The notes under the pieces: generated by a model
What the model saw: only the letters and a program-made list of their open reading frames with translations
What the model was told of the DNA's origin: nothing
Databases searched by the model: none
Origin: Bradyrhizobium cajani
GTDB lineage: Bacteria; Pseudomonadota; Alphaproteobacteria; Rhizobiales; Xanthobacteraceae
Direction: 5' to 3'
Length of the DNA stretch: 64,000 nt
Assembly (NCBI RefSeq): GCF_009759665.1
Contig: NZ_WQNE01000024.1
Span: forward strand, 1 to 64,000
Translations under genes and position numbers: made by a program
Part shown: positions 17,989 through 28,069 of the stretch, piece after piece
How the letters are laid out: each line of letters begins with the position of its first letter
Numbering within the stretch: position 1 is the stretch's first letter

Positions 17989-19497
17989 ATGACCTTTCAC
18001 GGCTTTCGGTCTGCGACCACGACCGGTCTTGCTGCGCGGTGCTTGCAAGATTTGCGTCGCCGGGATTTCGTCTGTGGCGCGGCGTTGATTGATGGCTCGT
18101 GGATTGCAGGTCAGGAACGCGACGTCGTGATCGATCCGGCAACTGGCGAAGAGATAGCGGATGTCGCTCGTTGCAGCGCTGCAGATATGAATATTGCGAT
18201 TGCTGCAGCCGAAAAGTCATTCGCTGCATGGCGAGGGCTGCTGCCAGCAGGGCGCAGCGCGATCCTCAGGTCCTGGGCATCGTTGATGCTTCATCATTCG
18301 GAAGAGCTCGCAATGTTGTTGACCTGCGAGCAAGGCAAGCCAATCACCGAAGCGCGCCACGAGATTGCTTATGGTGCTGGCTTCCTTGAATGGTTCGCTG
18401 CGGAGGGAGAGCGCGCATACGGAGAAACGATTCCTAGCCATAAGAGCGGGAGTCTGCTTCAGGTGCGAATGCAGCCTGTCGGCGTCGCGGCGGCAATAAC
18501 CCCGTGGAATTTTCCGGTCGCTATGATTACCCGGAAGGCGGGCGCTGCTCTGGCGGCGGGTTGTCCGATGATCGTGAAGCCTGCTCCCGAGACGCCGCTC
18601 TCGGCGCTCGCGGTCGCTAGATTAGCTGAGCAGGCCGGCGTGCCGCGCGGCGTGTTTCAGGTTGTTGTCGGCGATCCGATCGAGCTTTCGGCCCCCCTGC
18701 TGAGCGACCCTCGGACGCGCGCACTTTCGTTTACGGGCTCAACCCAGGTTGGTCGGCTGCTTCTGGAGGGGGCTGCCAAAACCGTAAAGAAAGTCTCGCT
18801 CGAGCTCGGAGGGCATGCGCCATTTGTTGTCTTTGATGACGTGGCTGTTGACAAGGCTGTCAACGGTGCAATGGCTGCAAAGTTCGCGACGTCCGGTCAG
18901 GACTGTCTGGCAGCAAATCGCATCTATGTCCAAAGGAAACTCTACGACGCATTCGTCGAGGCCTTTGCTGCCGCCGTGACGCGGCTCAAGGTTGGTCACG
19001 GTCTAGATCTCGCAACAGACATTGGCCCAATGACGAAGGCCTCGGTTGCGGACAAGTGCAGGATGCAGATTGATGATGCCGTGACAAAGGGCGCGCGAGC
19101 TGTTTGTGCCAAACAAGATGATGTGCTGGGTCCAAACTTCGTTCTTCCGACGTTGCTGAGCGATGTCACGGAGGACATGCTCATTGCGCAGGAAGAAACA
19201 TTTGGACCGGTGGCCGCCGTACTGCCGTTCGATACCGAAGAAGAAGTTGTCGAGCGAGCAAATGCGAGCGAAATGGGACTGGCCGGGTACATCTACACAG
19301 ATAGCCTTCGCCGAGCGATCCGCATTTCTGAGCAACTCGAGTACGGAATGCTTGGCATCAATACAGCCTCGTTTACCGGGCCACCCATCCCCTTTGGTGG
19401 ATGGAAGCAGTCGGGACTTGGTCGCGAGGGATCTCGGCATGGGTTGGCCGAATATATGGAACTGAAATACGTCTGCTTCGGCGACCTGGCCGCTTAG
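17989..19497 (+). CDS. Succinate-semialdehyde-type aldehyde dehydrogenase
   Basis: A 502-residue NAD(P)-dependent aldehyde dehydrogenase of the GabD kind. The dinucleotide fold is seen in 'TPWNFPVAMITRK' and 'SFTGSTQVGRLL', the catalytic Glu in 'SLELGGHAP' and the nucleophilic Cys in 'SGQDCLAANR'. Family members oxidise succinate semialdehyde or similar omega-aldehydes to acids. The ATG at 17989 is preferred because homologous N-termini begin about here. It is followed 11 nt later by a class III aminotransferase, so transamination of an omega-amine to an aldehyde, then oxidation, is the probable pair of steps, as in DoeD/DoeC of ectoine catabolism or GABA use. Confidence 0.9.
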   Translation: MTFHGFRSATTTGLAARCLQDLRRRDFVCGAALIDGSWIAGQERDVVIDPATGEEIADVARCSAADMNIAIAAAEKSFAAWRGLLPAGRSAILRSWASLMLHHSEELAMLLTCEQGKPITEARHEIAYGAGFLEWFAAEGERAYGETIPSHKSGSLLQVRMQPVGVAAAITPWNFPVAMITRKAGAALAAGCPMIVKPAPETPLSALAVARLAEQAGVPRGVFQVVVGDPIELSAPLLSDPRTRALSFTGSTQVGRLLLEGAAKTVKKVSLELGGHAPFVVFDDVAVDKAVNGAMAAKFATSGQDCLAANRIYVQRKLYDAFVEAFAAAVTRLKVGHGLDLATDIGPMTKASVADKCRMQIDDAVTKGARAVCAKQDDVLGPNFVLPTLLSDVTEDMLIAQEETFGPVAAVLPFDTEEEVVERANASEMGLAGYIYTDSLRRAIRISEQLEYGMLGINTASFTGPPIPFGGWKQSGLGREGSRHGLAEYMELKYVCFGDLAA

Positions 19498-19508
19498 GAG
19501 AAATGAGC

Positions 19509-20909
19509 ATGAACGAAACTAAATCCATAGCTGAAATGGATCGCTCGAGTGTTTTGCATCCTTTCACCCAGCTCAAGGAATTCGCCAGCGGCAAGATGGG
19601 TGATCCCACCATCGTGACGGGGGGGAAGGGTATTCGCATCCACGATGCGCGCGGGCACAGCTACATTGATGGCTTTGCAGGCCTTTATTGCGTCAACATC
19701 GGCTATGGGCGGACGGAGGTGGCTGAGGCCATCGCGCGGCAGGCTTATAAGCTTGCCTATTATCACACCTATGCGGCGCACACGACTGAAGAACTCGCGA
19801 TCTTGTCCGATCGTCTCGTGCGAATGGCGCCTGGCAAGCCCAGCAAGGTTTTCTATGGGTTGTCCGGCTCGGACGCGAACGAAACCCAAGCCAAGCTTGT
19901 GTGGTACTACAACAATCTTCGTGGTTTGCCGAAGAAAAAGAAGATTATCTCTCGGGAGTGCGGCTACCACGGGTGTTCAGTAATTTCGGGCTCCATGACC
20001 GGGATGTCCTTCTATCATGATCACATGGACCTTCCATTTCCCGGCATTTTGCACACGGGCACGCCGCACCACTATTGGGGTGCTGAGCCCGGGGAAACAG
20101 AGGAGGCGTTTTCCCGCCGGCGTGCAGACGAACTCGAAAAGCTGATCCTGCGAGAGGGGCCGGAGACAGTCGGCGCATTCATCGCCGAACCTGTTTTGGG
20201 TACAGGAGGCATCACACCGCCCCCTGCCGGTTACTGGCGCGAAATCCAAGCGGTCCTCAGGCGCTACGACGTGCTTCTGATTGCCGATGAGGTCATTTGC
20301 GGATTCGGTCGGACTGGTGCGGACTTCGGCAGCACGCTGTACGGGATGGACCCGGATCTGGTGACGGTTGCGAAAGGTCTGACATCGGGCTACGTGCCTC
20401 TGTCGGCAGCGATCGTTGGTGAGAGGGTGTATGATGTCATGGAGGAAGCTGCCGATCGCGTTGGAGCTTTTTCGCACGGATACACGTATTCTGGACATCC
20501 GATTGCGGCTGCTGCCGCAAATGCCGTCCTGGATATTGTTGAAAAAGAGAAGCTGAGCGAGCGCGCGAGAAGCATCGGCTTGCATTTTCAAAGGCGGCTC
20601 AAGGAGCGCTTTGCACAGCTGGAGATCGTTGGAGAGGTCCGCGGCGTTGGCCTGCTTGGCGCTGTCGAGTTCGTCGCAGATCGCCAGACCAAGCGCCGCT
20701 TTGACCCTCAGCTGAAGATCGGTGCCCGCGTCTCGAAGGCTGCCCGCGATCGGGGACTTATTGCTCGAGCCATGCCACACGGAGACATTCTGGGATTTGC
20801 GCCACCTTTGGTCGTTTCCGAATCGGAGATCGATGAGATTGTTGATCTTGCGTATCGAGCGACGAAACAGGTTATGGACGAACTAGCGAAAGAATCGACG
20901 CCCGTCTAA
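19509..20909 (+). CDS. Class III PLP-dependent aminotransferase
   Basis: A 466-residue omega-aminotransferase. It shows the PLP phosphate-binding 'SGSDANETQAKL', the Asp of 'LIADEVICGFGRTG' that contacts the pyridine nitrogen, and the Schiff-base Lys in 'VTVAKGLTSGYVPL'. It resembles omega-amino acid:pyruvate and polyamine transaminases. ATG 19509 is preferred over ATG 19503 because TAGGAG ends eight bases before it. It likely feeds its aldehyde product to the dehydrogenase encoded upstream. Confidence 0.9.
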   Translation: MNETKSIAEMDRSSVLHPFTQLKEFASGKMGDPTIVTGGKGIRIHDARGHSYIDGFAGLYCVNIGYGRTEVAEAIARQAYKLAYYHTYAAHTTEELAILSDRLVRMAPGKPSKVFYGLSGSDANETQAKLVWYYNNLRGLPKKKKIISRECGYHGCSVISGSMTGMSFYHDHMDLPFPGILHTGTPHHYWGAEPGETEEAFSRRRADELEKLILREGPETVGAFIAEPVLGTGGITPPPAGYWREIQAVLRRYDVLLIADEVICGFGRTGADFGSTLYGMDPDLVTVAKGLTSGYVPLSAAIVGERVYDVMEEAADRVGAFSHGYTYSGHPIAAAAANAVLDIVEKEKLSERARSIGLHFQRRLKERFAQLEIVGEVRGVGLLGAVEFVADRQTKRRFDPQLKIGARVSKAARDRGLIARAMPHGDILGFAPPLVVSESEIDEIVDLAYRATKQVMDELAKESTPV

Positions 20910-21559
20910 GATTCGCCTCAGAGCATAGCTCGGTCTCCACAGCCTTCGAACGCTGGGACTTCCCAGTTCGGTGTGAGTTCGACCATGTCGATGCGTCGGA
21001 GGGGCGCCGGCAATTGCCGACGCAGCGGTGGGCGGGGAGCCTGGGGCTTGTCGATCATACCAATGCAGCCGCTTCCTGTATACCGATGACCGGCGTTTTG
21101 TGTGCGCTATAGATTATGAGCTGCGGCATGGGCGCGGGTCCCAGATACCTTTCGGGAAACGGCAGCGGGGCTCCGCTCGGCGAATACCGCGCCTATTGGA
21201 TAGGCGGATGCCGCCCAAGAGCGGAGCCACTTCGCCAAATCGAGTTGGCGTTGATCGGTCCTGTTGATGCGCGGAATGCATTTCGAGGCCACTTTAGTGA
21301 GCGACAGTACCTCGCGTTCGTCGCCGGACGGTAGGTCACGACACGTCTGCCCTGAACTTTTCGCGTAGAACCGGCACGTCATCTGCCGATCGGGCTGGCG
21401 ACGGCAGAAGACCGCGGAAAGCAACGTGATTACGCTGGATTTCGGCGCTACCGGGCGAATCATTGCATGTAATCCCTCGCCAAGGGGGATACCGTCGGGA
21501 AAACGGGCGAAAGCCCTCCGCCAGTGCGGACGGGGATATAAAGAACGAGGAGATCAGGG
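20910..21559. other. Intergenic stretch, no recognised gene
   Basis: 650 bp with several short overlapping frames on both strands but nothing I can identify, and no clear transposon relic. Probably promoter DNA for the dioxygenase gene plus decayed sequence. Confidence 0.45.
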
Positions 21560-22426
21560 ATGGCAACCTTCGTGGTCAAGCCAATTGTTCCGGACTTCGT
21601 TGGAGAAATCAGCGATTTCCCGATCCATGCCATTGACGAGCAGCTGGCCGCGGATTTGCGGAAAGCGTGGACAACATATCCGGTGTTGCGCTTCCGCAAT
21701 GTCCCGATGGGCGATGCCGAACAGGTCGCGCTCACAAAGGCGCTGGGCCCCATCTTCCTTACCACAAATGTCCAGCACGGCCGGCGCGAGGACTCCCCGG
21801 AGATCTTTGTAATCGCGAACAAGAAAAATCCAGATGGATCTCCAATGGGCGATCTTGGAGACGGTGAGGTGCAATGGCACACCGATCACTGGTGGATCGA
21901 AAAGCCGCCTTCGGCCGCTCTCCTCCGTGCTTTGGAGGTGCCTCCAACGGGCGGGAACACGTACTGGGCCAACATGTACAGTGCCTATTCAGCGCTTCCG
22001 GAGTCGATGAAGGCGCGACTCCGTGGGTTGTACATTCACCATCAAGACGTGCTCGACATTTCCGGTGCTCCACGATGCGGCAAGGAAATGCCGACGTCTG
22101 AGGACTTTGCAACCTGGTCAGGCGTCGATCACCCGATTGTTGTCCGGCATCCGGATTCTGGTAAGCCTTGCCTCTATCTTGGCGCCAGTCGAGAGCGGCA
22201 GGCGATCGTCGGTATGAAGCAAGACGAGGCGAACAAGTTGCTGGAGCAGCTCTGGCGGCATGCTACTAGCCCCGCTCACGTCTGGCACCAGGAGTGGAAG
22301 CCGGGTGATATGATGATATGGGACAATCGTTGCCTTCTCCACCGTCGGGATCAGTTCGATCCGCAATCCGTTCGCCTAATGCACCGTACGACCGCCGGGG
22401 GTGAACGCCCAGTGGCGGCACTCTGA
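21560..22426 (+). CDS. TauD/TfdA-family Fe(II)/2-oxoglutarate dioxygenase
   Basis: A 288-residue non-haem iron dioxygenase. The facial triad is visible as HTD (His107, Asp109) and a distal His (His261) in 'NRCLLHRRD', followed by the 2-oxoglutarate-binding Arg region 'RLMHRTT'. Family members hydroxylate sulfonates, phenoxyacetates or amino-acid derivatives, coupled to decarboxylation of 2-oxoglutarate. GAGG with a suitable gap precedes the ATG. It stands between the transaminase pair and the ABC importer, so it is likely a step in the same pathway. Confidence 0.9.
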   Translation: MATFVVKPIVPDFVGEISDFPIHAIDEQLAADLRKAWTTYPVLRFRNVPMGDAEQVALTKALGPIFLTTNVQHGRREDSPEIFVIANKKNPDGSPMGDLGDGEVQWHTDHWWIEKPPSAALLRALEVPPTGGNTYWANMYSAYSALPESMKARLRGLYIHHQDVLDISGAPRCGKEMPTSEDFATWSGVDHPIVVRHPDSGKPCLYLGASRERQAIVGMKQDEANKLLEQLWRHATSPAHVWHQEWKPGDMMIWDNRCLLHRRDQFDPQSVRLMHRTTAGGERPVAAL

Positions 22427-22795
22427 ACAGGAGCATCCAGAAGCGCTCTGGACGCTCGCGTTTTAACCCCGGGCGACCAGTGCACTCATACGAGGCCGAT
22501 TATCAGCTCGTAAGTACGGGGCGTTCAGAGGTGCAGGGGGGAATAGTATCGGTGCAGACGGAGGTCGGACGTAGAAGTCGCTGGCATATGTTGCCCGCAG
22601 CCCAGCGTTGGGCGACCGTCCCCTCGTTCGGTCTAGCGATGCGCGTTCATAGCGTATGCATTGCTGTCCCAATGTTAGTCGCGTCCGAACTTACGTCGAC
22701 CGAGGAGCGCTACAAGATTACTACTTAGATTTACCTCGATCCGAGCGACTCCCTGGCGGGGCTCATCGGGACGGAAACCAGGAAGGGTGGTTGCC
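22427..22795. other. Promoter region of ABC importer 1
   Basis: 369 bp with no credible gene. None of the TTTTCTTGACAAGAAAA-type palindromes that precede the paralogous binding protein at 59039 are present here, so the two copies appear to be regulated differently. Confidence 0.5.
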
Positions 22796-23935
22796 ATGAC
22801 TGATTTGATGAATAAAGGACTTCAGCATTCAGGCTTGAGCCGCCGCACTCTGCTGCGGGCTGCCGCCGCCGCATTGACCATCCCGGCGATCACGAAGACA
22901 ACCATTGCCTTTGCACAGGAAAAGCTCGCCGGCAGTGGTGAAGTCGTGGTGTACAGCTATGGCGGCTCTTTCACCGAAGGCGTTCGGCGACTTGTCTATG
23001 AACCGTTCACGAAGGCCACAGGGATAAAGGTTGTAGATGTCGTGGCCGACCTCTCAGAACCTCAGGTCAAGGCGATGAGCCAGGCGGGCCGGATCGACTG
23101 GGATATCGCCTATGTGCAGCCGCAGAACTATCCAGCAATGCACGAAGCCGGGACGTTCGTGCCGATCGACTACAGTCTCTGGGATGAAGAGTCGCTCGCG
23201 GGCACGCCGGCTCGTACGCGTCTCAAAGACGCGGTCGCGATATTCTCCGTGGGATTGTTGCTGGTTTATGATGAACGCGCTTTCCCGAAGGGCGGCCCGC
23301 AAAACTGGGGGGATTTTTGGAACATCAAGGCGTTTCCGGGACCGCGAGGGCTTGCGGGCGCCGATCCCGTGCGCAACCTGGTGTCTGCGCTCCTCGCCGC
23401 CGGTGTCGCAAAGAAGGATATCTGGCCTCTCACCGATGACAAACTTGATCGCGCATACGAAAAGCTCAGTGAGATAAAGCCGCACATTACAAAGTGGTGG
23501 ACGGCGGGAGGAGAGCCGATTCAACTCCTGATCAACCGCGAATACGCGATGACCAACGCTTTCGACGGCCGAGTGCTGGCGGCGATCCGGCAAGGCGCGC
23601 CGATCAAGATGGTCTGGGACGGGGCTTACCTCAGACCCAACTACGCAGTAGTTCTGAAGGGTGGTCCCAACACAGCTAACGCGCAAAAGCTGATCGCCTT
23701 TTTGAACCGCTCGCAGATTGCGGCCGGTTGGACGCAGGGCACCGGCTATCCCGGGCCGAATACCAATCAGCTCGATCATCTGCCGGCCGACTTGATCCCG
23801 CTGCTCAACATCAATCCGGAGAACGCGTCGAAAAGCGTCATCGAGGACGCCGCCTGGCTCACGACGAAGCGCCCGGACGGCAAGACGAATATAGATTATC
23901 TCCAGGAGCGTTGGCTGGCATGGCGGGCACGATGA
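22796..23935 (+). CDS. ABC transporter periplasmic binding protein, PotD-like (copy 1)
   Basis: A 379-residue binding protein of the spermidine/putrescine (PotD/DUF extracellular solute-binding 1) type. A twin-arginine signal is present ('SRRTLLRAAAAALT', residues ~17-30) with an expected cut after 'IAFAQ'. The mature part starts 'EKLAGSGEVVVYSYGGSF'. ATG 22796 is favoured by AAGG nine bases upstream over the GTG at 22787. Its stop overlaps the permease start (ATGA). It is of equal length and roughly three-quarters identical by eye to the copy at 59039. The ligand is probably a small cationic or N-containing organic compound, but PotD-like proteins bind varied ligands. Confidence 0.9.
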   Translation: MTDLMNKGLQHSGLSRRTLLRAAAAALTIPAITKTTIAFAQEKLAGSGEVVVYSYGGSFTEGVRRLVYEPFTKATGIKVVDVVADLSEPQVKAMSQAGRIDWDIAYVQPQNYPAMHEAGTFVPIDYSLWDEESLAGTPARTRLKDAVAIFSVGLLLVYDERAFPKGGPQNWGDFWNIKAFPGPRGLAGADPVRNLVSALLAAGVAKKDIWPLTDDKLDRAYEKLSEIKPHITKWWTAGGEPIQLLINREYAMTNAFDGRVLAAIRQGAPIKMVWDGAYLRPNYAVVLKGGPNTANAQKLIAFLNRSQIAAGWTQGTGYPGPNTNQLDHLPADLIPLLNINPENASKSVIEDAAWLTTKRPDGKTNIDYLQERWLAWRAR

Positions 23936-25683
23936 GCTCAATTGCACTGAACGGTCGGCCGAACCCCGCTCGGGCCTCGGCGGCGCCTACACCGTGGGCT
24001 TGGCTGCTGCTGCCCGGAAGCATCTTCCTCGTAGTGCTCTTTGTCGTGCCGCTCGTGGGGCTTCTGTTGCTTTCACTTGGCATGCCAAACTGGACACTTG
24101 CGAATTTCATACGCATCACTGACAACCCTGCATATGTCAATGTGTTGCGCACGACGCTGGAGATCAGCGTTTCAGTGACTGCGCTCGCCTTCGTGCTGGG
24201 CTATCCCATCGCCTACGCCCTCACGACGGGCGGACCAACCCTGCGCACCTTCCTGCTCATTGCGGTCGTGCTGCCGTATTTCACGAGCGTTCTGGCGCGG
24301 ACCTTCGCCTGGGTCGTCCTTCTCGGACGCAACGGTGTCGTTAACCAGATCCTGCTCGAGCTCGGCTGGGTATCTCAACCGGTCACGATGCTCTATAACA
24401 GGTTCGGTGTCATCATCGGCATGACCCACATCGTTATGCCGCTGATGATCCTGCCCATGTACACGGTCATGTCCGGCATCGATCGGAGGCTGCTGCGTGC
24501 CGCGAGATCGAATGGAGCCAGCCCGCTTGCCGCCTTTCTCACAATATTTCTGCCGCTGAGCCTGCCCGGTCTGATTGCTGGGGTTCTGCTCGTCTTCATC
24601 TACTGTCTTGGTTTCTATATCACACCTGCGTTGATGGGCGGGCTCTCAGATCTTACCATTACGATGGAGATCAGCGCCCAGGTTGTGGATCAGCTCAATT
24701 GGAACTTCGGCTCTGCCCTCTCCATGGTCCTTCTGGTAGCTGTGCTGGCCATACTGTGGATCGGCTCGCGCTTCTTCCCGATTGAGCAGCTCCTGGGATT
24801 CTCCGACGGCAAGGCCGCTTCGGAGACAATCTCGCGCCGGCAAGTGGGAACGCAGTGGCTGATGCGGCTCGGCGCTGCGGCGAACGTGCTCGATCGCTCG
24901 CTCCCTTCGTTGGGGGGGCGAAGTATCCCGGCCTTAGCGAGCTTCCTGGCCGTGCTTCTCCTACTGCCAGTACTGATCGTCGCCTACCTGTCGTTCAGCG
25001 CCTCATCCTATTTCGTCTTTCCACTGCCCGGGTACTCGCTGCGCAACTACGAGGCCTATGTTTCCGATACGCTATGGGTGCGCGCAACGTTCACCAGCAT
25101 CCGCATTGCCCTGATGGCGGCCGGCATGGCGACCGCTCTTGGCAGCATGCTTGCGTTTGGCCTATCGCGGGGGCGCATTCGCGGCCGCGGCGCGATGGTC
25201 GCACTCGTGCTCTCGCCGATTATCATGCCGACGGTTGTAGTTGCGGTTGCGACCTATTTCCTGCTGGTGCGCGTGGGGCTGCAGGGCACCGAGTTTGGCT
25301 TGGCACTTGGTCACGCGGTCCACGCAATCCCCTACGTCGTTGTGATTGTGGTCGCCAATCTGCGTGACCTCAACCCGACATACGAGCGTGCAGCACGCAG
25401 CTTAGGCGCGGGCCCGCTGGCCAGCTTTCGAACGATCATCGCGCCGCTCGTCATGCCGGCTCTGATCGTTGCGAGCTTTTTTGCGTTCCTGGCCTCGTTC
25501 GATGACCTCGTGTACGTGCTGTTCCTCGGCATTGGAAAGATCACGACCTTGCCGATGCGCATGTGGGAAGGAATCCGGCAGGACATCAATCCCACCATTG
25601 CAGCTGTGGCCACGCTGCAGATGCTGTTCGCCGGGGTTGTTATCATCATCGGTGCCCTGCTTGGGCGACAGAGAAATACCTGA
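23932..25683 (+). CDS. Fused ABC permease (PotB-PotC type)
   Basis: A 583-residue inner-membrane protein containing two permease halves that are normally separate. Residues ~1-300 resemble PotB, with an EAA-like loop 'RAARSNGASPLAAFLTIFLPLS'; residues ~320-583 resemble PotC, with a second loop 'RAARSLGAGPLASFRTIIAPLV'. About twelve hydrophobic segments are visible. Coupling to the binding protein gene is by ATGA overlap. The last 65 codons are part of the 1,346-bp segment duplicated at 60972-62317. Confidence 0.9.
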   Translation: MSSIALNGRPNPARASAAPTPWAWLLLPGSIFLVVLFVVPLVGLLLLSLGMPNWTLANFIRITDNPAYVNVLRTTLEISVSVTALAFVLGYPIAYALTTGGPTLRTFLLIAVVLPYFTSVLARTFAWVVLLGRNGVVNQILLELGWVSQPVTMLYNRFGVIIGMTHIVMPLMILPMYTVMSGIDRRLLRAARSNGASPLAAFLTIFLPLSLPGLIAGVLLVFIYCLGFYITPALMGGLSDLTITMEISAQVVDQLNWNFGSALSMVLLVAVLAILWIGSRFFPIEQLLGFSDGKAASETISRRQVGTQWLMRLGAAANVLDRSLPSLGGRSIPALASFLAVLLLLPVLIVAYLSFSASSYFVFPLPGYSLRNYEAYVSDTLWVRATFTSIRIALMAAGMATALGSMLAFGLSRGRIRGRGAMVALVLSPIIMPTVVVAVATYFLLVRVGLQGTEFGLALGHAVHAIPYVVVIVVANLRDLNPTYERAARSLGAGPLASFRTIIAPLVMPALIVASFFAFLASFDDLVYVLFLGIGKITTLPMRMWEGIRQDINPTIAAVATLQMLFAGVVIIIGALLGRQRNT

Positions 25684-26835
25684 CAGCTTCGAGTGAGATC
25701 ACAGGTCAAACTAGAAATCACGAAATTCCGCCAGGGAGCCGAAATGTTGATGAGAGCCAAGGTGAGCGGCACGGATCTGAAGACCGGAGGCATTGCGCTG
25801 CACAACCTGCAAAAGCGGTATGGTAGCGCAACGGCCGTCGACGATGTCAGTCTTTCCGTATCGCCCGGAGAGTTCATTTCGTTGCTCGGTCCCAGCGGAT
25901 CCGGAAAGACGACAACTCTGATGATGGTCGCCGGTTTCGAGCTGCCGGACAGCGGGCGGGTGCTGTTGGACGACAGGGACATTACGCGCCTGCCGCCTCA
26001 CCGCCGCGAACTCGGCGTGATCTTCCAGAACTACGCTCTCTTCCCGCACATGACGGTCGCCGAGAACGTGGCGTATCCACTCCGGATGCGGCGGGTGGCA
26101 AAGGCGGAGGTCGAGGCCCGGGTTCGCCGTGTTCTCGATCAGGTGCACCTCGGGGCTTTGGCCTCACGCCGCCCGCACCAGATGTCCGGCGGTCAGCAGC
26201 AGCGAGTTGCGATTGCGCGCGCACTGGTTTTCGATCCGCCGGTTCTTCTTCTTGACGAACCGTTGGGCGCGCTGGACAAGAAGCTGCGCGAGCACCTCAG
26301 GGGCGAGATCAAGACCTTACACAAGGAGGTCGGCAAGACGATGATCTACGTCACGCACGATCAGGATGAGGCGCTCGCCATGTCCGATCGGGTCGCGGTG
26401 ATGCACGAAGGACGGATCCGGCAGGTCTCTGCACCGCAGGAGCTCTATCGCAGACCGGCCGACTTGTTCGTGGCGAGCTTTGTCGGTGAGGTGAATCTCA
26501 TCCCGGTCAAGCTCAAATCCGGCGTCGTTTACGGTGGCGCAGGCGAGAAGCTGCCTGCAGCGCCATGGCCCGATGCGGACGGCGATGCAACGCTTTGCGT
26601 ACGGCCCGAGCATTTGCATCTGGACCCCAGCGCCGCCGGCTCGTCACATGGGGTTCCGGGGCACGTCGTCGGCAGAACGTTTATGGGAGATGCAACCATC
26701 TTCGAATTCCGCAGCGATTCCGGATTAAGGCTGACGTCGAAGGTACTGAACATCTCGGCTGAATCGATGCCCGATGTCGGGGATGCCTGTGCCGCCTCGT
26801 GGGCCGTATCGGACGCAACCGTTCTGACGGAATAG
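25490..26835 (+). repeat. Direct repeat, copy A (1,346 bp)
   Basis: This segment is repeated in the same orientation at 60972-62317, offset 35,482 bp. It covers the last 65 codons of the fused permease and the entire ATPase gene up to its stop codon. By eye I count about ten substitutions and no gaps. Identity ends abruptly at both edges, at 'tggcctcg' on the left and 'gaatag' on the right. Confidence 0.95.
25744..26835 (+). CDS. ABC transporter ATP-binding protein, PotA-like (copy 1)
   Basis: A 363-residue ATPase with Walker A GPSGSGKTT, signature MSGGQQQR, Walker B LLLDEP and the switch His in 'YVTHDQDEAL', followed by a C-terminal TOBE-like regulatory domain. It energises the fused permease encoded directly upstream. 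ATG 25744 is chosen from AGGGAG five bases upstream; a longer frame from 25693 has no such site. It is nearly identical to the copy at 61226. Confidence 0.93.
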   Translation: MLMRAKVSGTDLKTGGIALHNLQKRYGSATAVDDVSLSVSPGEFISLLGPSGSGKTTTLMMVAGFELPDSGRVLLDDRDITRLPPHRRELGVIFQNYALFPHMTVAENVAYPLRMRRVAKAEVEARVRRVLDQVHLGALASRRPHQMSGGQQQRVAIARALVFDPPVLLLDEPLGALDKKLREHLRGEIKTLHKEVGKTMIYVTHDQDEALAMSDRVAVMHEGRIRQVSAPQELYRRPADLFVASFVGEVNLIPVKLKSGVVYGGAGEKLPAAPWPDADGDATLCVRPEHLHLDPSAAGSSHGVPGHVVGRTFMGDATIFEFRSDSGLRLTSKVLNISAESMPDVGDACAASWAVSDATVLTE

Positions 26836-26924
26836 TCCGCCGGCATTAGACAACAGCATTTTCCGGCCTGCCGTGCCCTCAAACGGTGCGCAGGCGCCAC
26901 CGACGCACAACCATAGAGATAAAC

Positions 26925-27890
26925 ATGACTCGCGAAAGCCAAGCACTTACCTTTGTCCTCAACCATCCTGCCGCAGAATCCTATGCGCGGCTTATAGGAG
27001 AGCGCTTCCCGCAAGTTCGTACGATCGTCGCCCCCGACTCTGGCCGGCTAGAGCAATACATAGGGGAGGCCGACGCGCTGCTCGCGTTCCGCTTCCCCGT
27101 CGAGGTGTTCGACAAGGCGAAGAAACTGCGCTGGTTCCAGTGTACCGGAGCCGGTGTCGATTCTATCCTCCCCGTCCGCGACCGAGCGCGTCACATCACG
27201 GTGACAAATGCACGCGGGATTCATGGAGATATCATTGCGGATTACGTCATGGCGGGTGCCACAATGTTGTATTGGGATTTCCGCAGGTTTTTGCGGGAGC
27301 AAGCGGAGCGGAGATGGAATCCACGCAGTATGGCTCCATTGGCCGACAAGTCGCTTGGCGTCGTCGGGCTGGGCTCAATCGGCGCGACGATCGCCAGGCG
27401 TGCGAAGAGTGCTGGAATGACCGTCCTCGGCTCGAAGCGTGACATATCTACGCCGGTCGAAGGTGTTGACCGACTGTTTGCTTCCGAGTCGCTCAAGGAT
27501 TTGCTGCCGCTCTGTGATTTCGTTGTCGTAGCCGTGCCGGGAACGGCTGAAACGGTGGGTCTCATCGGCGCAACCGAAATCGCATGCATGCGGCGCGATG
27601 CTTTTCTGATCAACATCGCCCGCGGTAACGTCATTGCTGAGGCCGAACTGGTCAAGGCTCTGCAGGCAGGCACTATCGCCGGGGCGATGCTGGACGTGTT
27701 TGAGCGAGAACCGCTGCCGCAAGACAGCCCGCTCTGGGAGATGCCAAATGTGATCGCAACACCGCACGTGGCGGGAAGTCCCTCAAATTACACCGAACGC
27801 GTGTTCTCTTCCATCCTGGCGGACAACATCGAACGCTTTCTCAAGGGGCATCAGCTGAAGAACGTGGTGGATCTGGGACGCGGCTACTGA
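26925..27890 (+). CDS. D-2-hydroxyacid dehydrogenase family protein (1)
   Basis: A 321-residue NAD(P)-dependent dehydrogenase. The Rossmann motif is GLGSIG in 'LGVVGLGSIGATIAR'; the catalytic Arg is in 'NIARGNVI', the Glu in 'LDVFEREPLP' and the His in 'TPHVAGSP'. It would interconvert a 2-keto acid and a D-2-hydroxy acid. The ATG at 26925 is preferred over the longer frame because conserved sequence starts there. It lies 90 nt after the ABC ATPase gene and probably belongs to the same transcription unit. Confidence 0.9.
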   Translation: MTRESQALTFVLNHPAAESYARLIGERFPQVRTIVAPDSGRLEQYIGEADALLAFRFPVEVFDKAKKLRWFQCTGAGVDSILPVRDRARHITVTNARGIHGDIIADYVMAGATMLYWDFRRFLREQAERRWNPRSMAPLADKSLGVVGLGSIGATIARRAKSAGMTVLGSKRDISTPVEGVDRLFASESLKDLLPLCDFVVVAVPGTAETVGLIGATEIACMRRDAFLINIARGNVIAEAELVKALQAGTIAGAMLDVFEREPLPQDSPLWEMPNVIATPHVAGSPSNYTERVFSSILADNIERFLKGHQLKNVVDLGRGY

Positions 27891-28069
27891 TTGCGGCGTG
27901 TTCGTCCGCTAGTTCCGGATTGGAGCCGTCGCTCAACTGTTTCTAACCGATTCCCGGAGCGGCGGCTCATATCTATGTCGATCCATAGCGCAGCGATAAA
28001 TGCTTCCGGCATGCGTTGGAGACGCAGGATTATCTGCCTTGGACCATCCTGGGCGCCAGGAGCGCAATA

